Assembly: GCA_015231375.1 (NCBI GenBank)
Contig: JADGBT010000015.1
Location: forward strand, 1-32,000
Direction of reading: 5' to 3'
Source of the DNA: Magnetococcales bacterium
GTDB taxonomy: Bacteria; Pseudomonadota; Magnetococcia; Magnetococcales; Magnetaquicoccaceae
DNA: 32,000 nucleotides
This document shows, piece after piece, positions 15,962 to 29,511 of this stretch. Numbering within the stretch: the first letter of the stretch is position 1; every line of letters starts with the position of its first letter. A program made the position numbers and the translations under genes. The notes beneath the pieces are model-generated. The model did not search any database. It had not been told where the DNA came from and was given only the letters and a program-made list of their open reading frames with translations.

Positions 15962-16647
15962 CCCTGGGACGTGCTTTCGGATCGACCCTGGCGCTGCTGA
16001 TTCTGGTTTTGCTGGTGGCTGAGACCACCCTGCTGGATCTGTGGGTGCAGGATTTTTTCTACGCCTCCGAGGCCAGGCGCTGGTGGATCGACAAGGATGC
16101 CTACTGGCCGAGGATGATCTTTTACACCGGCGCCAAATGGGCGGTGGCGCTGGTGGGGATCGGCATTCTGATGGCGTTGTTGTGGTCCCGGAAATCCCCG
16201 CTGTGGATTTCTTACCGCCGTCCTTTGATGATCTTGCTGTTGTCGCTGATTCTGGTGCCTGGGGTGATCTCCAGCCTGAAAAACGTCACCAACGTCCACT
16301 GCCCCTGGTCTTTGACCCGTTACGGGGGCGCCCTGCCTTTTGTCCCGGTTTTTGACGCCCAGCCCGCCGACTTCCCCGCCGTGCGCCCCGGCAAATGTTA
16401 TCCCGCCGGTCACCCCTCCGGGGGATTTGCCTTCATGGCGTTGTTTTTCCTCTTTTCCACCCGGCGCGGGCAGTGGCTCGGACTGGGCTTCGGCATCAGC
16501 TTAGGCTGGATCATGGGCATCTACCAGATGATGAAAGGCGCCCATTTCCTCAGCCATGTGCTGGTGTCGATGCTGCTCTCCTGGTTGATCATTCAGGGGG
16601 TGGCGTGGGGGGTGGAGCGGGGAATGCGGCAAGCCACTTCTCCTTGA
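15958..16647 (+). CDS. PAP2-family membrane phosphatase
   Basis: The 229-residue protein is a polytopic membrane phosphatase of the PAP2 superfamily (lipid phosphatases). Motif 1 is KNVTNVHCPWSLTRYGG (Lys108 to Arg121), motif 2 YPAGHPSGGF (catalytic His152), motif 3 GAHFLSHVL (His200). This subgroup, with HCPW and the GH-SGGF form of motif 2, usually has an Asp in SHD; here the position is Val, worth noting but not proof of inactivity. In other Proteobacteria such genes often adjoin phosphoethanolamine transferases of the same superfamily as the upstream enzyme, so a shared substrate lipid is likely. The GTG start is set by the 4-bp overlap with the upstream stop; no other start fits as well. 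Confidence 0.85.
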   Translation: MTLGRAFGSTLALLILVLLVAETTLLDLWVQDFFYASEARRWWIDKDAYWPRMIFYTGAKWAVALVGIGILMALLWSRKSPLWISYRRPLMILLLSLILVPGVISSLKNVTNVHCPWSLTRYGGALPFVPVFDAQPADFPAVRPGKCYPAGHPSGGFAFMALFFLFSTRRGQWLGLGFGISLGWIMGIYQMMKGAHFLSHVLVSMLLSWLIIQGVAWGVERGMRQATSP

Positions 16648-16690
16648 CACGTTTGAAGAAATGGCTAAATTTCTAAAAAAAAGAAGGGAT

Positions 16691-16716
16691 CTGGGGGATT
16701 CATACCCAGGGTTTTG
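16691..16716 (+). terminator. Weak hairpin after the topA operon
   Basis: CTGGG (16691-16695) pairs with CCCAG (16705-16709) and is followed by GGTTTTGG. It lies 44 bases after the PAP2 stop. The stem is short and the T-run only four bases. Confidence 0.35.
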
Positions 16717-16774
16717 GCTTTAAAAATACAAAATATTAACATTGACGATTCATGAAAATTTTTATGTTTTTAAA

Positions 16775-16825
16775 GTCCAGAGGGCTTCGCCCTTGGATCC
16801 CACCATGTGCCAATGGCCCCTGGAC
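16775..16825. repeat. REP-like GC-rich hairpin block between convergent genes
   Basis: GTCCAG (16775-16780) and CTGGAC (16820-16825) bracket a block that includes the tight hairpin AGGGC TTC GCCCT. On the minus strand it reads CATGGTGGG then AGGGC-GAA-GCCCT, the same layout as at 5807-5837. The flanking DNA (about 16655-16774) is AT-rich with no gene. Confidence 0.55.
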
Positions 16826-16877
16826 TCCCATCAATAAAACAACGCATCCCGCCATGAGTACGATTGAATCGGAGGGT

Positions 16878-20930
<4,053 letters not shown>

Positions 20931-20966
20931 GATGGGCCAACACCCCGAACCGCGCCGTTGCAGGCG

Positions 20967-22088
20967 TCACACCCGCATGGGCATCAAGACGAACAACGCG
21001 TTGCTGTGTTCCGGATCATACACCAGCACCGGGGATTCGTCGTCCTTGAAGGCGAACTGGGCGGTTTCGCCGGTCATGGCGGTCAGAATCTCCCTCAGGT
21101 AACGGGCGTTGAAACCGATGGTCATGGGATCGGTCCCTGCGAAGGAGACCGCCATCTCCTCTTCGGCCTCTTCTTGTTCCGGGTTGACCGAGACGATCCG
21201 CATGCGGTTGGACTCGATCAGCAGACGCACCCCGAGGGTCTTTTCGTGAGACAGGGTGGAGATGCGTTTCACCACCTGATGGAACGCCTCCCGGGTGGTG
21301 GTCAGAAGGACCGTGTTGCCTGTGGGCACCACCCGTCGCCAATCGGGAAAGCGACCCTGCACCACCTTGGAAACCAGGGTGATTCCAGGCTTGATCAACT
21401 GCACATGACCGGCACCCAGAATCAGTTCCGGGGCGTTGTCGTCTTCTTCCAGGAGTTTGCGGATTTCGAAGACGGTTTTTTTCGGCAGGATCACCTCGCG
21501 GCTTTCCGGAACCGGGAACTCCAGGGATTGTTCCATCATGGCCATGCGGTGGGTATCGGTGGCCACCATGCGGATGCGACCCGAGGCTTCCGGATCCTCG
21601 GCGGCGGTCACCTGCACGAAGATGCCGTTGAGAACGTAACGGGTTTCGTCCGTGGACATGGCGAACTGGGTCTTTTCCAGCATGATGGCGAGCTGTTCCC
21701 GGGGGATGACCAGACGGAACTCCCCATCGGCTCCGGGAATGTTCGGGAACTGGGAGGCGGGCAGCGTGGCCAGATCGAAGCGGGCGCGATCGCAGGTGAG
21801 CAGCAGCCGTTCGCCCTCTTTGCGCAGGCGGATGGCCCGGGCCGGCAGCTCCTTGACCACATCGAACAGCACGCGGGCGCCAACGGTCAAGGCGCCATCC
21901 ACCACCCCTTCCACCGGGGTGACGGTACGCACCGACACCTCCAGATCCGTGGCCGACACCGTGAGCAGGCCATCCGTGACCTCCAGCAAGGCGTTGCCTA
22001 AAACCGGCATGGTGTTGCGCCGCTCCACCACGGTCTGAATGCGGGCCAGGACTTTCAGAAAAGGGTCACGGTCAATGAAAAATTCCAT
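20967..22088 (-). CDS. dnaN: DNA polymerase III subunit beta (sliding clamp)
   Basis: DnaN is the ring-shaped dimeric clamp that tethers polymerase III and other factors to DNA. The 373-residue product has the three-domain clamp layout: a beginning MEFFIDRDPFLKVLARIQTV, a central FVIPRE-like stretch (FRLVIPREQL, about residues 122-131), LNGIFVQ, ATDTHRMAM, and the C-terminal VYDPEHSNALFVLMPMRV, which contains the usual hydrophobic-pocket strand ending in M-P-M-R. Length is a few residues above the usual 366. It sits 69 bases downstream of dnaA. Confidence 0.97.
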   Translation of the reverse strand: MEFFIDRDPFLKVLARIQTVVERRNTMPVLGNALLEVTDGLLTVSATDLEVSVRTVTPVEGVVDGALTVGARVLFDVVKELPARAIRLRKEGERLLLTCDRARFDLATLPASQFPNIPGADGEFRLVIPREQLAIMLEKTQFAMSTDETRYVLNGIFVQVTAAEDPEASGRIRMVATDTHRMAMMEQSLEFPVPESREVILPKKTVFEIRKLLEEDDNAPELILGAGHVQLIKPGITLVSKVVQGRFPDWRRVVPTGNTVLLTTTREAFHQVVKRISTLSHEKTLGVRLLIESNRMRIVSVNPEQEEAEEEMAVSFAGTDPMTIGFNARYLREILTAMTGETAQFAFKDDESPVLVYDPEHSNALFVLMPMRV

Positions 22089-22157
22089 GTTTTCGATGCC
22101 TTGGTTGACGTTTTTTCCGGGAACGGGATCCTCGCATCCCTCTTGTCATCTGGGTGA

Positions 22158-23495
22158 TCACTTGCGCAGCATGGCGACCAGCGTGCTGATGGTCTGCTCC
22201 AGATCGGAATCCACCTGCTGCTGGGACGCGACTTTATCCACGGCGTACAGCACCGTGGTATGATTGCGACCGCCGAACTCGAAGGCGATATCCGGATAGG
22301 AGTATTTGGTCAACTGCTTGCACAAGAACATGGCCACCTGACGGGGATGGCTGTAGCGTCTGGCCCGCTTTTCGGAGCGGATGTCCAGGGGTCGGATCTT
22401 GTAATAGGCGGCCACGGTTTCGATGATCTTTTCCATGGAGACCAGTCTGGGCTCGTTGCGCCGGACCGTGCCCCGCAGGGACTCCTTGACCAGCGACAAG
22501 GTGATGGGTTCTTTTTCCAGCGAGGCGAGCAGAAAAACCCGGATCAACGCCCCTTCCAGCTCGCGGACATTGGTCTGGATCGCCTCGGCCAGGAAAAAGG
22601 CCACATCGTCTTGCAGATCCATGCCCTCCTGGGCGGCCTTTTTTTTCAGGATGGCCATGCGGGTTTCCAGGTCCGGAGGGTGGATGTCCACCACCAGCCC
22701 CTGGGAAAAACGGGAACGCAGACGCTCTTCCAGGTGTTCGATCTCGCCGGGAAAGCTGTCCGAGGAGATGACGATCTGTTTGTTGGCCTCCTGGAGGGCG
22801 TTGAAGGTGTGAAAAAACTCCTCCTGGGTGGCCTTTTTGCCGGCGATGAACTGGATGTCGTCCACCAACAAGACATCGACGGAGCGGAAATTCTCCTTGA
22901 AATTGTGTACCTGCCTGAAACGCAAGGAATCCACGAGCTGGGTCATGAATTTTTCCGAGGTGATGTAAAGCGTCTTGCCATCCGGACGCGAGCGGAGCAA
23001 GGCATTGCCGATGGCGTGGAGCAGATGGGTTTTGCCGAGGCCCACGCCCCCTTGGATATAGAGGGGATTATAGGCGGTTGCCGGGGCGTCCGCCACCCTT
23101 GCCGCAGCCGCGTGGGCGAATTGATTGCAACTGCCCACCACGAAATTGTCGAAGGTGTAGCGTCCATCCACGCCCGCGCGGGAGGGGGCCACGGGCCGGG
23201 GGGCCGGTTCGGCGGTGGGGGCGGGTTCCGGGGGATTGGGATCGACCGCGAACAGAGGCGATACGGCCCGCCCGGCGGCGGCGGACAGGGCCGACTCCAG
23301 CAAGGCGCCATAGTGATCCCGGACGTAGTCGGCGGAAAAGTCGTTGCCGGCCAGGATTTCCACCCGTCCCCGCTCCTTTTCCCGACCCAGGCGCAGGGGC
23401 TTGAGCCACATGTCGAACACACGCGGGGCGACTTGTTCCTTGACCACGGCCAGAGCCGTTTGCCAGATTTCCACCATCTCCATCGCGTGCATCAT
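22158..23495 (-). CDS. dnaA: Chromosomal replication initiator protein DnaA
   Basis: DnaA binds DnaA boxes at oriC and melts the origin. The 445-residue product has the N-terminal domain (residues 1-80), a proline/alanine-rich linker (about 85-110), and the AAA+ core opening YTFDNFVVGSCNQFAHAAA, with Walker A GGVGLGKTH (149-157), Walker B VLLVDDIQF, the FHTFNAL and VISSD elements and the EERLRSRFSQGL arginine-finger stretch. The C-terminal domain IV carries the DnaA-box-reading helix GGRNHTTVLYA. Two further ATGs follow in the first 6 residues, so the exact start is uncertain. It heads the dnaA-dnaN-recF-gyrB-ogt cluster; no DnaA-box cluster was found next to it. Confidence 0.97.
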   Translation of the reverse strand: MMHAMEMVEIWQTALAVVKEQVAPRVFDMWLKPLRLGREKERGRVEILAGNDFSADYVRDHYGALLESALSAAAGRAVSPLFAVDPNPPEPAPTAEPAPRPVAPSRAGVDGRYTFDNFVVGSCNQFAHAAAARVADAPATAYNPLYIQGGVGLGKTHLLHAIGNALLRSRPDGKTLYITSEKFMTQLVDSLRFRQVHNFKENFRSVDVLLVDDIQFIAGKKATQEEFFHTFNALQEANKQIVISSDSFPGEIEHLEERLRSRFSQGLVVDIHPPDLETRMAILKKKAAQEGMDLQDDVAFFLAEAIQTNVRELEGALIRVFLLASLEKEPITLSLVKESLRGTVRRNEPRLVSMEKIIETVAAYYKIRPLDIRSEKRARRYSHPRQVAMFLCKQLTKYSYPDIAFEFGGRNHTTVLYAVDKVASQQQVDSDLEQTISTLVAMLRK

Positions 23496-23626
23496 GCCGG
23501 CCGGTCAGTCATCGATTGTGTCCACGGATTTTGGTTCATGCATGCGCCAGCATAACACGAACCCACCCCCAGACGCTACCGCCGTCCGGCGGGAATCATA
23601 AGGATGAAGCCATTCAGATCACCCAT

Positions 23627-24553
23627 TCAACCGACCGGATCATGCCCCCGGGAATCCAAATGGGGACCGTCTTTTTTGCGTGCCACGACAAACATCAGAT
23701 CAAACAGGTTGAAGGGCACCTCCCGGTCGAGGAAGGACCAGCGGTCCAGCAGGGATATCAAACGCGCGTTCCGCTCCTGGCGCAGGTTGCAGCCCAGATA
23801 CAGCATCATGCGCAAGGAGCGGTAGACGGCCGGATAACGGACCTGAACGACTTCAAATCCGCACCGTTCCAGCAAGGCGGTCATGGTCTTTCTGGAAAAA
23901 TAGTGGAGGTGATACGGAGGATGAATCAGGCGCCATTGGGCTCCTCTCAGGCGGGCATTCAAGCTGCCGATGTCGCCGGTGGTAAGCGCCAGCCAGCCAT
24001 TCGGCTGCAACACCCGGGCCGCTTTCTGGATAAACAGGTCTGGTCTGGCCAGGTGTTCAACGGTGTCCCACAGGCACAAGACATCGTAGCGGGAGGTTTC
24101 CGGCATCTGCAAAAAATCCCCGCAACGGACATCCAGATGAAACCGTTGGATGGCCATCCGAATCGCATGCTCGGAGATGTCCATTCCCGTCACCCTGGCA
24201 AACAGGGATTGGGCATCGGCCAGAAAAAAGCCGTAGGCGCATCCCACCTCAAAAAGTGAACAGCGCGCCGGATCGGGCAGGAGTCTTTTCAGATCCTCCA
24301 GGCGCTTGCGGAAGTTCCTTCTCAATCCGACCTCTTCCCCCAGGTAACTGGAGTAGATGTGGCCTTCAAAGTAGTCACGACCGTACAGGGATGCCAGCTC
24401 CGCGTGGGAGAGGGTCAGATCCGTGGTGATGAAACCACATCGCCGACATTGCAGCAGACCCGGCAGTCTGCTCGCGCCGACTGTCCCGTGACAGACCAGG
24501 CAAGGCAGAGAGGATTCTTCGGAGGTCGCGTGGGAAATTTCAGGTCTCGTCAT
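23627..24553 (-). CDS. Class I SAM-dependent methyltransferase with N-terminal zinc ribbon
   Basis: The 308-residue product (from the ATG at 24553) starts with a zinc-ribbon-like motif, Cys18-x2-Cys21 and Cys36-x2-Cys39 (CLVC...CRRC), followed by a class I SAM fold: FEVGCAYGFFL as the SAM-binding glycine loop, MDISEHAI with the acidic residue after strand 2, CGDFLQMP, and YDVLCLWDTVEHLARPD. Such zinc-ribbon methyltransferases often act on nucleotide sugars or glycans in surface polysaccharide work, but the substrate cannot be inferred. Upstream in-frame ATGs (24586, 24646) exist, without a good Shine-Dalgarno; the downstream one aligns with the ribbon. The 132 bases to dnaA hold no gene. Confidence 0.8.
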   Translation of the reverse strand: MTRPEISHATSEESSLPCLVCHGTVGASRLPGLLQCRRCGFITTDLTLSHAELASLYGRDYFEGHIYSSYLGEEVGLRRNFRKRLEDLKRLLPDPARCSLFEVGCAYGFFLADAQSLFARVTGMDISEHAIRMAIQRFHLDVRCGDFLQMPETSRYDVLCLWDTVEHLARPDLFIQKAARVLQPNGWLALTTGDIGSLNARLRGAQWRLIHPPYHLHYFSRKTMTALLERCGFEVVQVRYPAVYRSLRMMLYLGCNLRQERNARLISLLDRWSFLDREVPFNLFDLMFVVARKKDGPHLDSRGHDPVG

Positions 24554-24790
24554 AAGAAAGGATCTCGCTGTGGCTGAATGGAGCATCCATCCGGGAGCGA
24601 TGGGGCCAAAGTCCGCCAGACCCCACCGTTGCCGCCGATGATTCACAAGTCAGGGCCATTCAACCACAACCAGGGAACAGGAATAAAGGCTGGATGGATG
24701 AAAAAGAGTACCGACAAACGCACAGCCCCCAACCCATCATCAGGCTGAACACATGTCAGCGACCACACACCAATCCTTATCGTTGCCGCA

Positions 24791-25162
24791 TCACTCCCCC
24801 AGCACGCCAAACACCGTGGCGATCAAGGCTTCCTGGGAGAAGGGCTTGAGCAGGGTGCCTTGCACGCCCATCAGGCTCACGGTTTTGAGCAGGCTGCTGC
24901 CCGAAAGATACTGGCCTCCCCCGCTGATGGCCAGAATCGGCAGATCCGGATGCAGACTGAGCACGTGAAAAATCAGCTCCACCCCATCCATGTCGGGCAT
25001 GAGAATGTCGGTGATCAGCAGATCCACCTGGGCGATCCGCAGCACCTCCAGCCCGGACTCTCCGCTGTGGGCGGTCAGCACGGCAAAGCCTTGATCCTGC
25101 AACATCCGACTGTAAAGCCCCAGCAGTTGGGCATCGTCTTCCACGCACAGAATCGTTTTCAT
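24791..25162 (-). CDS. Single-domain response regulator (CheY-like receiver)
   Basis: This 123-residue protein is only a receiver domain. Acidic pocket Glu8, Asp9, Asp10; phosphoacceptor Asp52 in ITDILMPDMDG; Ser80 in the ISGGG position; Lys106 in LLKP. No output domain follows, so it would act by protein contact, like CheY or Spo0F. GAGGAAG lies ahead of the ATG. It is transcribed after the large hybrid kinase (271-base gap) and may take phosphate from it or from its receiver. It is preceded by a palindrome at 25354-25372. Confidence 0.9.
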   Translation of the reverse strand: MKTILCVEDDAQLLGLYSRMLQDQGFAVLTAHSGESGLEVLRIAQVDLLITDILMPDMDGVELIFHVLSLHPDLPILAISGGGQYLSGSSLLKTVSLMGVQGTLLKPFSQEALIATVFGVLGE

Positions 25163-25433
25163 CGTCCGCTTCCTCTCGAAACAGTGTCATCCCCGGTCAG
25201 CCCGCAGTCGAATGTGCGCAGCCCTTTCCAAAAGAATATCAATCCTCATGCCACGAAAGAAAAAATTGAAAGGTTTTTTTAATCTTGCAAAATCAGCATA
25301 ATGCTCCACCCCGTCACGAAAGGAAACCGCTGCGGCCTGGACATGGCACAGGGTGTTGCATCCGATGCAACAGCCGCGACACGCCATGAGACAAAAATGA
25401 CCGCTCCAGCGAAGGGGGGAGACGCGATTTCTT
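25163..25433. other. Intergenic region between the hybrid kinase and the single-domain regulator
   Basis: This 271-base stretch carries no credible gene. It contains an A/T-rich tract (about 25255-25300) and the palindrome at 25354-25372, so it probably holds the promoter and an operator of the downstream regulator; no clear -35/-10 pair could be assigned. Confidence 0.4.
25354..25372. promoter_or_regulatory. Perfect 19-bp palindrome, operator-like
   Basis: TGTTGCATC-C-GATGCAACA has 9-bp arms that are perfect complements about one central base. It lies 192 bases upstream of the single-domain regulator and 62 bases past the kinase stop. The spacing suits a dimeric helix-turn-helix protein. 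It matches no operator I recognise (not FNR, CRP or LexA). Confidence 0.5.
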
Positions 25434-28400
25434 TCAGGAGGGAGGCGACAGACGGCTCAACAGTTTCTTGAGATCCTCGGTCAGGACCGGTTTGGGCAGA
25501 AACTCCAAAAAACCGGTGGCAAGCAGCTCCTGGGGGGAACACGGAATCTGATAACCGGAGGTCAGCACCACCGGCAACTCCGGCGCGTAGCCTCTCAAGG
25601 CGCGCAGCAACTGCTCGCCTGTGGCATCGGGCATGGTCTGGTCGGTGATCACCAGATCGAAACGTCCCGAATCCTTGCGCACCAGCTTCACCGCCTCGGT
25701 GGCACTGCCCGCGATGGCGGTTTGACACCCCAGACTCTTCAGATGCTCGGCGAGAATGCGCACCAGTTGAGGTTCGTCGTCCACCACCAGCACCCGCAGA
25801 CCATCACGGCCCGGATGCTCCGCGTCACCGGCGCCGGGGTGTTGATCGTCGGCGGGCTGTTCCAAAGGCAGATAGATGCGAAACGTGGTGCCCAGGCCGG
25901 TTTTGCTTTCCACCAGCACCCGACCCCGCATGGCCGTGACATGACCATGCACCACCGACAGCCCCAGACCGGTCCCCTCCCCCACCCCCTTGGTGGTGAA
26001 AAACGGATCGAAAATACGCGGCAGAACCTCTCGCGGAATGCCGACACCGTTGTCCCGGATCCGGATCAAGGCATAATGACCCACAGGCAGCACCAACGCC
26101 TCCTGGTCGCAAGCGGCCTCGATGCGCGCCTCTTCCAGACAGACGGTCAACTCCCCTCCCTGACGACGGGGCATGGCCTGAACTGCGTTGGTACACAGAT
26201 TCATGAGGATCTGATGGATCTGGGTGGGATTGCCCACCACGGAGAGATCCCCTTCCGGCAATACGGTGATCAGCTTGACATTGGCGGGAATCACCGCCCG
26301 CATGAAACGCATCGCCTCTTTCACCAAAGGAAGCAGGGCGATGCTGCCCTCCTGAAGGTCGGCCTGACGGCTGAAGGCCAGCAGTTGCGCGATCAGATCC
26401 CGCGCCCGCAGGCTGGCGGTCAGCACCTCCTGCAAATCCCGGTAACGCTGATCCTCCAGGGTGAGTTTTTTCAGCACCAGTTCCGTATAGCCGATGATGA
26501 CTCCCAAAATATTATTGAAATCGTGCGCGATCCCCCCCGCCAGGGTGCCGATGGCCTCCATTTTCTGCGACTGGCGCAACTGGGACTCCAGCCGGGCCTG
26601 ATGGGTCACGTCCCGATAGACGGCCACATAATGCTGAATGACCCCATCCGGATCCTTCACCGGGGAGATGCTCGCCAGCACTTTGAAGAGGCTGCCATCC
26701 TTCTTGCGATTGTCGAAGTACCCCTGCCAGGTTTTGCCGAGTTCCAGGTTCTCCCACATGTCGTCGATGACCGCCTGGGGGGTCTGGCCGGAACGCAGCA
26801 AGGTGACATTCCGGTTGATGACCTCCTCCTCCTCATAACCGGTGACTTTGAGAAAGGCACGGTTCACATACTGGATGGTTCCCTGCCTGTCGCTGATCAG
26901 GACCATCTCTTCGACCTGCTCCACGGCGGCCATCAGCCGTTTGGCGTTCATGCTCTGACGCAACGAGCCGATCCCCAAAGAGACGTTGTTGGCCAGATCG
27001 AACAAAAAACCGATCTCATTTTCGTCGAAGGCGTCGGGTTCGCTGGCGTAGATGTTGAGGGAACCAATGGTTTTCTGGTTCAAAAACAGCGGCAACGACA
27101 GACAGGAGGCAAACCCCCTGGCCGCAGCCTGTCGCCGCCAGGGCCGAAAGGCGGGATCTGCGAGAATGTTGCCCGCCAAAGCCGGACGACCGGTGCGAAT
27201 GGCGCTTCCGACCGGTCCCCGTCCCCATTCGGAGTCGTCGCTCCAGGTGAGCTTGAGGGTTTCCAGGTAGCCCTGCTCGTAGCCGAACTGGGCCACAGGC
27301 TGGACACTTTTTTCCGGATCATCCCAAGCCATCCCCACCCAGGCCAGCCGGTATCCCGCCTGCTCCACCACCAACTGGCACAACCGGGCGACAAACCGCT
27401 CCTCGTCCACCGCCTCCAGCAACGCCTGACTGGCCATGCTCAACGCCTTGAGGGCGCGATTCATGCGCAGAAACTCTTTTTCCTTGCGTTTGCTGGCGGT
27501 GATGTCCTGAATGGTTCCCAACAGATGGGGGGCGGTCTCGCTCCCGGACCCCTTTGGCGCTCCAAAATCCCCGGACACGCACCGGGCCAGAACCGCCAAC
27601 TCCTCCCCGTCTTCACGCCGGATCCCAAACTCTTCGGCCCCGGATTCCCGACCCTGCCGCACCCCTTCGAGGAATGCCCGGAATCGTTCCCGCTCCTCGG
27701 GGTGGAGGTAGGCGAGACAATCCTCGAACTCCAGTTGCGAGGGAAGCGAAGACAGACCCAGAATGCGACACAATCCCTCGGAGACCTCCCAGGCGCTTTC
27801 GGTCAGGCGCCACCTCCAGCTCCCCAGACGGGCGATGGCCTGGGCCTCGTTCAGGGAGAGCCGGCTTTGTCGCAGATCGGCCAGGATCCGGTGACGGGAA
27901 AAGATCTTCTGCACCCCCTCGGCGATCAGTTGCAGTTGCTGCACATCCCCTTGATCATAAGGATCGCTCTTGTTCCCCACTCCCATGACCAGACTCACCA
28001 GCTCCCCTTCCACCACCGGCACACCCGCGTGACGCATCAGCGCCTCGGCTCCCACCGGCAGCAACCCGTGCCACGCCTCGGGCGCGACCCGCGCATTGTG
28101 AACCACCGGCTCGCGGCGTCGGATGCTGTCGGCCCAGATCCCCGCCTGATCCAAAGAGACCCCCCCCTCCAACCCGGCCCCGTCGCCACACTCCGGGGAG
28201 GCCGGATTCCAGGAGATACGGGTGAGCCGCTGCTGATCCTCGTGAACCCGGTACAAATATCCCACCCGACTGTCGGTCAATTGCACCGCGATCCCCAAAG
28301 CCCGACGACACAGCTCCGTCTCCTCCAAAAGATGAGCTTCTTGCTGAAGTTCCAACAATTGGCGAATGCGCTCCTCGCCTTTGCGCAAGGAGGTGAACAG

Positions 28401-29429
28401 GCGGTACTCCTGGGTCACGTCCCGGAACACCAGCACCACCCCGAACAGTCTGCCCTGCGCGTCCCGCACCGGAGAACCGCTGTCGGCGATATGACGCTGG
28501 CTGCCGTCGCGGGCGATCAGCACCGTGTGATTGGCCAGACCCACCACCTTGCCGGTCTGAATCACGATCTGGGCCGGATTGGACACCATCCGCCGGGTCA
28601 GATGATTGACGATCCGAAACACCGTATCCAAAGGCTCTCCCCGAGCCTCCTTCATCGACCATCCGGTCAGCTCCTCCGCCACCGGATTCATGCGCACGAT
28701 CCGTCCGCCCCCATCGGTCACGATCACCCCGTCCCCGATGGCGTCCAGGGTGATGGCAAGATTCTCCTCGGTCTCCTGGATCCGACGGATCACCCCTTCG
28801 CCAATGCGGGTGAAAAACAGGCTGCTCAATAAAATCAACAATCCGGAAACCCAGGCGGCATGCCCGACAGCCTGATACATGGGAGCGCGCAGCTCCGCCA
28901 TGTCCACCTTCACCACCAGTCCCATGTTCAACGCCGGAATCGCTTCGTAGGCGGCATGCACCTCCACCCCCCGGTAATCCGTGCCGATCACCACGCCGGA
29001 TTCGCCTTGCAGGGCCAGATGCATGGGTTGGGCAATCTCATGATTCGACCAGGGGACCGGCTGGGGCAGTCGGGAATCCCCGTGGCGTTGACGGTACAAA
29101 AAAACGATCTCCTCCCCCCGACGCTGCGCGAAAACGATCTCGCCGCTTTTTCCCAGCCCCTCGTACCACCCTTCGTGGGTGGCGGCGAGAAAACGATTCA
29201 AGCGGTCGCCGATTTCCGTTTCCGGACGATGGTCTTCCCGCTCCCACTGCCGGAAGCTCGCCACCAGACGCACCTGACTTTTGGCCAGAGCCGACAGGCG
29301 TTCGCTTTCGCTGACAATGGCGGCATCCTGCATGGTTTTCAGGCTCACCCCCGCCACCGCCACCGCCAGAGTGACCATGAGAATCATCAGCAGCCAAAAA
29401 CGGGCGCGCGGGGTCGTGAACAGCGTCAT
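25434..29429 (-). CDS. Large hybrid sensor histidine kinase with PAS, GAF and receiver domains
   Basis: The 1331-residue membrane kinase has this order: membrane helix 11-30; extracytoplasmic sensor region 31-189 (dCache-like, unidentified ligand); helix 190-207; PAS 221-341; GAF 360-510; PAS 528-645; GAF 655-825; PAS 830-945; HisKA with His969 in GGIAHDFNN; HATPase with NLCTNA (N box), RDNGVGIP and GTGLGLS (G boxes); receiver 1211-1328 with Asp1263 in ITDQTMPD. Membrane and cytosolic inputs would therefore be combined before autophosphorylation, and the attached receiver allows a phosphorelay or phosphate sink. It follows the NtrC-type gene by 82 bases on the same strand, with GAGGAG before its ATG. 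The signal is unknown; GAF domains may bind small molecules or cofactors. Confidence 0.93.
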   Translation of the reverse strand: MTLFTTPRARFWLLMILMVTLAVAVAGVSLKTMQDAAIVSESERLSALAKSQVRLVASFRQWEREDHRPETEIGDRLNRFLAATHEGWYEGLGKSGEIVFAQRRGEEIVFLYRQRHGDSRLPQPVPWSNHEIAQPMHLALQGESGVVIGTDYRGVEVHAAYEAIPALNMGLVVKVDMAELRAPMYQAVGHAAWVSGLLILLSSLFFTRIGEGVIRRIQETEENLAITLDAIGDGVIVTDGGGRIVRMNPVAEELTGWSMKEARGEPLDTVFRIVNHLTRRMVSNPAQIVIQTGKVVGLANHTVLIARDGSQRHIADSGSPVRDAQGRLFGVVLVFRDVTQEYRLFTSLRKGEERIRQLLELQQEAHLLEETELCRRALGIAVQLTDSRVGYLYRVHEDQQRLTRISWNPASPECGDGAGLEGGVSLDQAGIWADSIRRREPVVHNARVAPEAWHGLLPVGAEALMRHAGVPVVEGELVSLVMGVGNKSDPYDQGDVQQLQLIAEGVQKIFSRHRILADLRQSRLSLNEAQAIARLGSWRWRLTESAWEVSEGLCRILGLSSLPSQLEFEDCLAYLHPEERERFRAFLEGVRQGRESGAEEFGIRREDGEELAVLARCVSGDFGAPKGSGSETAPHLLGTIQDITASKRKEKEFLRMNRALKALSMASQALLEAVDEERFVARLCQLVVEQAGYRLAWVGMAWDDPEKSVQPVAQFGYEQGYLETLKLTWSDDSEWGRGPVGSAIRTGRPALAGNILADPAFRPWRRQAAARGFASCLSLPLFLNQKTIGSLNIYASEPDAFDENEIGFLFDLANNVSLGIGSLRQSMNAKRLMAAVEQVEEMVLISDRQGTIQYVNRAFLKVTGYEEEEVINRNVTLLRSGQTPQAVIDDMWENLELGKTWQGYFDNRKKDGSLFKVLASISPVKDPDGVIQHYVAVYRDVTHQARLESQLRQSQKMEAIGTLAGGIAHDFNNILGVIIGYTELVLKKLTLEDQRYRDLQEVLTASLRARDLIAQLLAFSRQADLQEGSIALLPLVKEAMRFMRAVIPANVKLITVLPEGDLSVVGNPTQIHQILMNLCTNAVQAMPRRQGGELTVCLEEARIEAACDQEALVLPVGHYALIRIRDNGVGIPREVLPRIFDPFFTTKGVGEGTGLGLSVVHGHVTAMRGRVLVESKTGLGTTFRIYLPLEQPADDQHPGAGDAEHPGRDGLRVLVVDDEPQLVRILAEHLKSLGCQTAIAGSATEAVKLVRKDSGRFDLVITDQTMPDATGEQLLRALRGYAPELPVVLTSGYQIPCSPQELLATGFLEFLPKPVLTEDLKKLLSRLSPPS

Positions 29430-29511
29430 CGGGCAACTCCTCGACTCGAATCACAGCAAACCACGCCTCACTCACGAGGCCCGGATGCGAACGGTTCCGA
29501 AAAAAAGCGCA

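Noticed and set aside
22234-22242. TTATCCACG, one base from a DnaA box
   Set aside because: It lies in dnaA coding sequence (AVDKV codons after the conserved DnaA motif) and is isolated, so it is not evidence of an origin.
25344-25360. TGGCAC...TTGCA resembling a sigma-54 promoter
   Set aside because: The GG to GC distance is 11 rather than 10 bases, and it points toward the 3' end of the kinase gene.
25722-28832. 1036-codon plus-strand ORF opposite the hybrid kinase
   Set aside because: Antisense shadow; the minus frame has complete PAS, GAF, HisKA, HATPase and receiver motifs.
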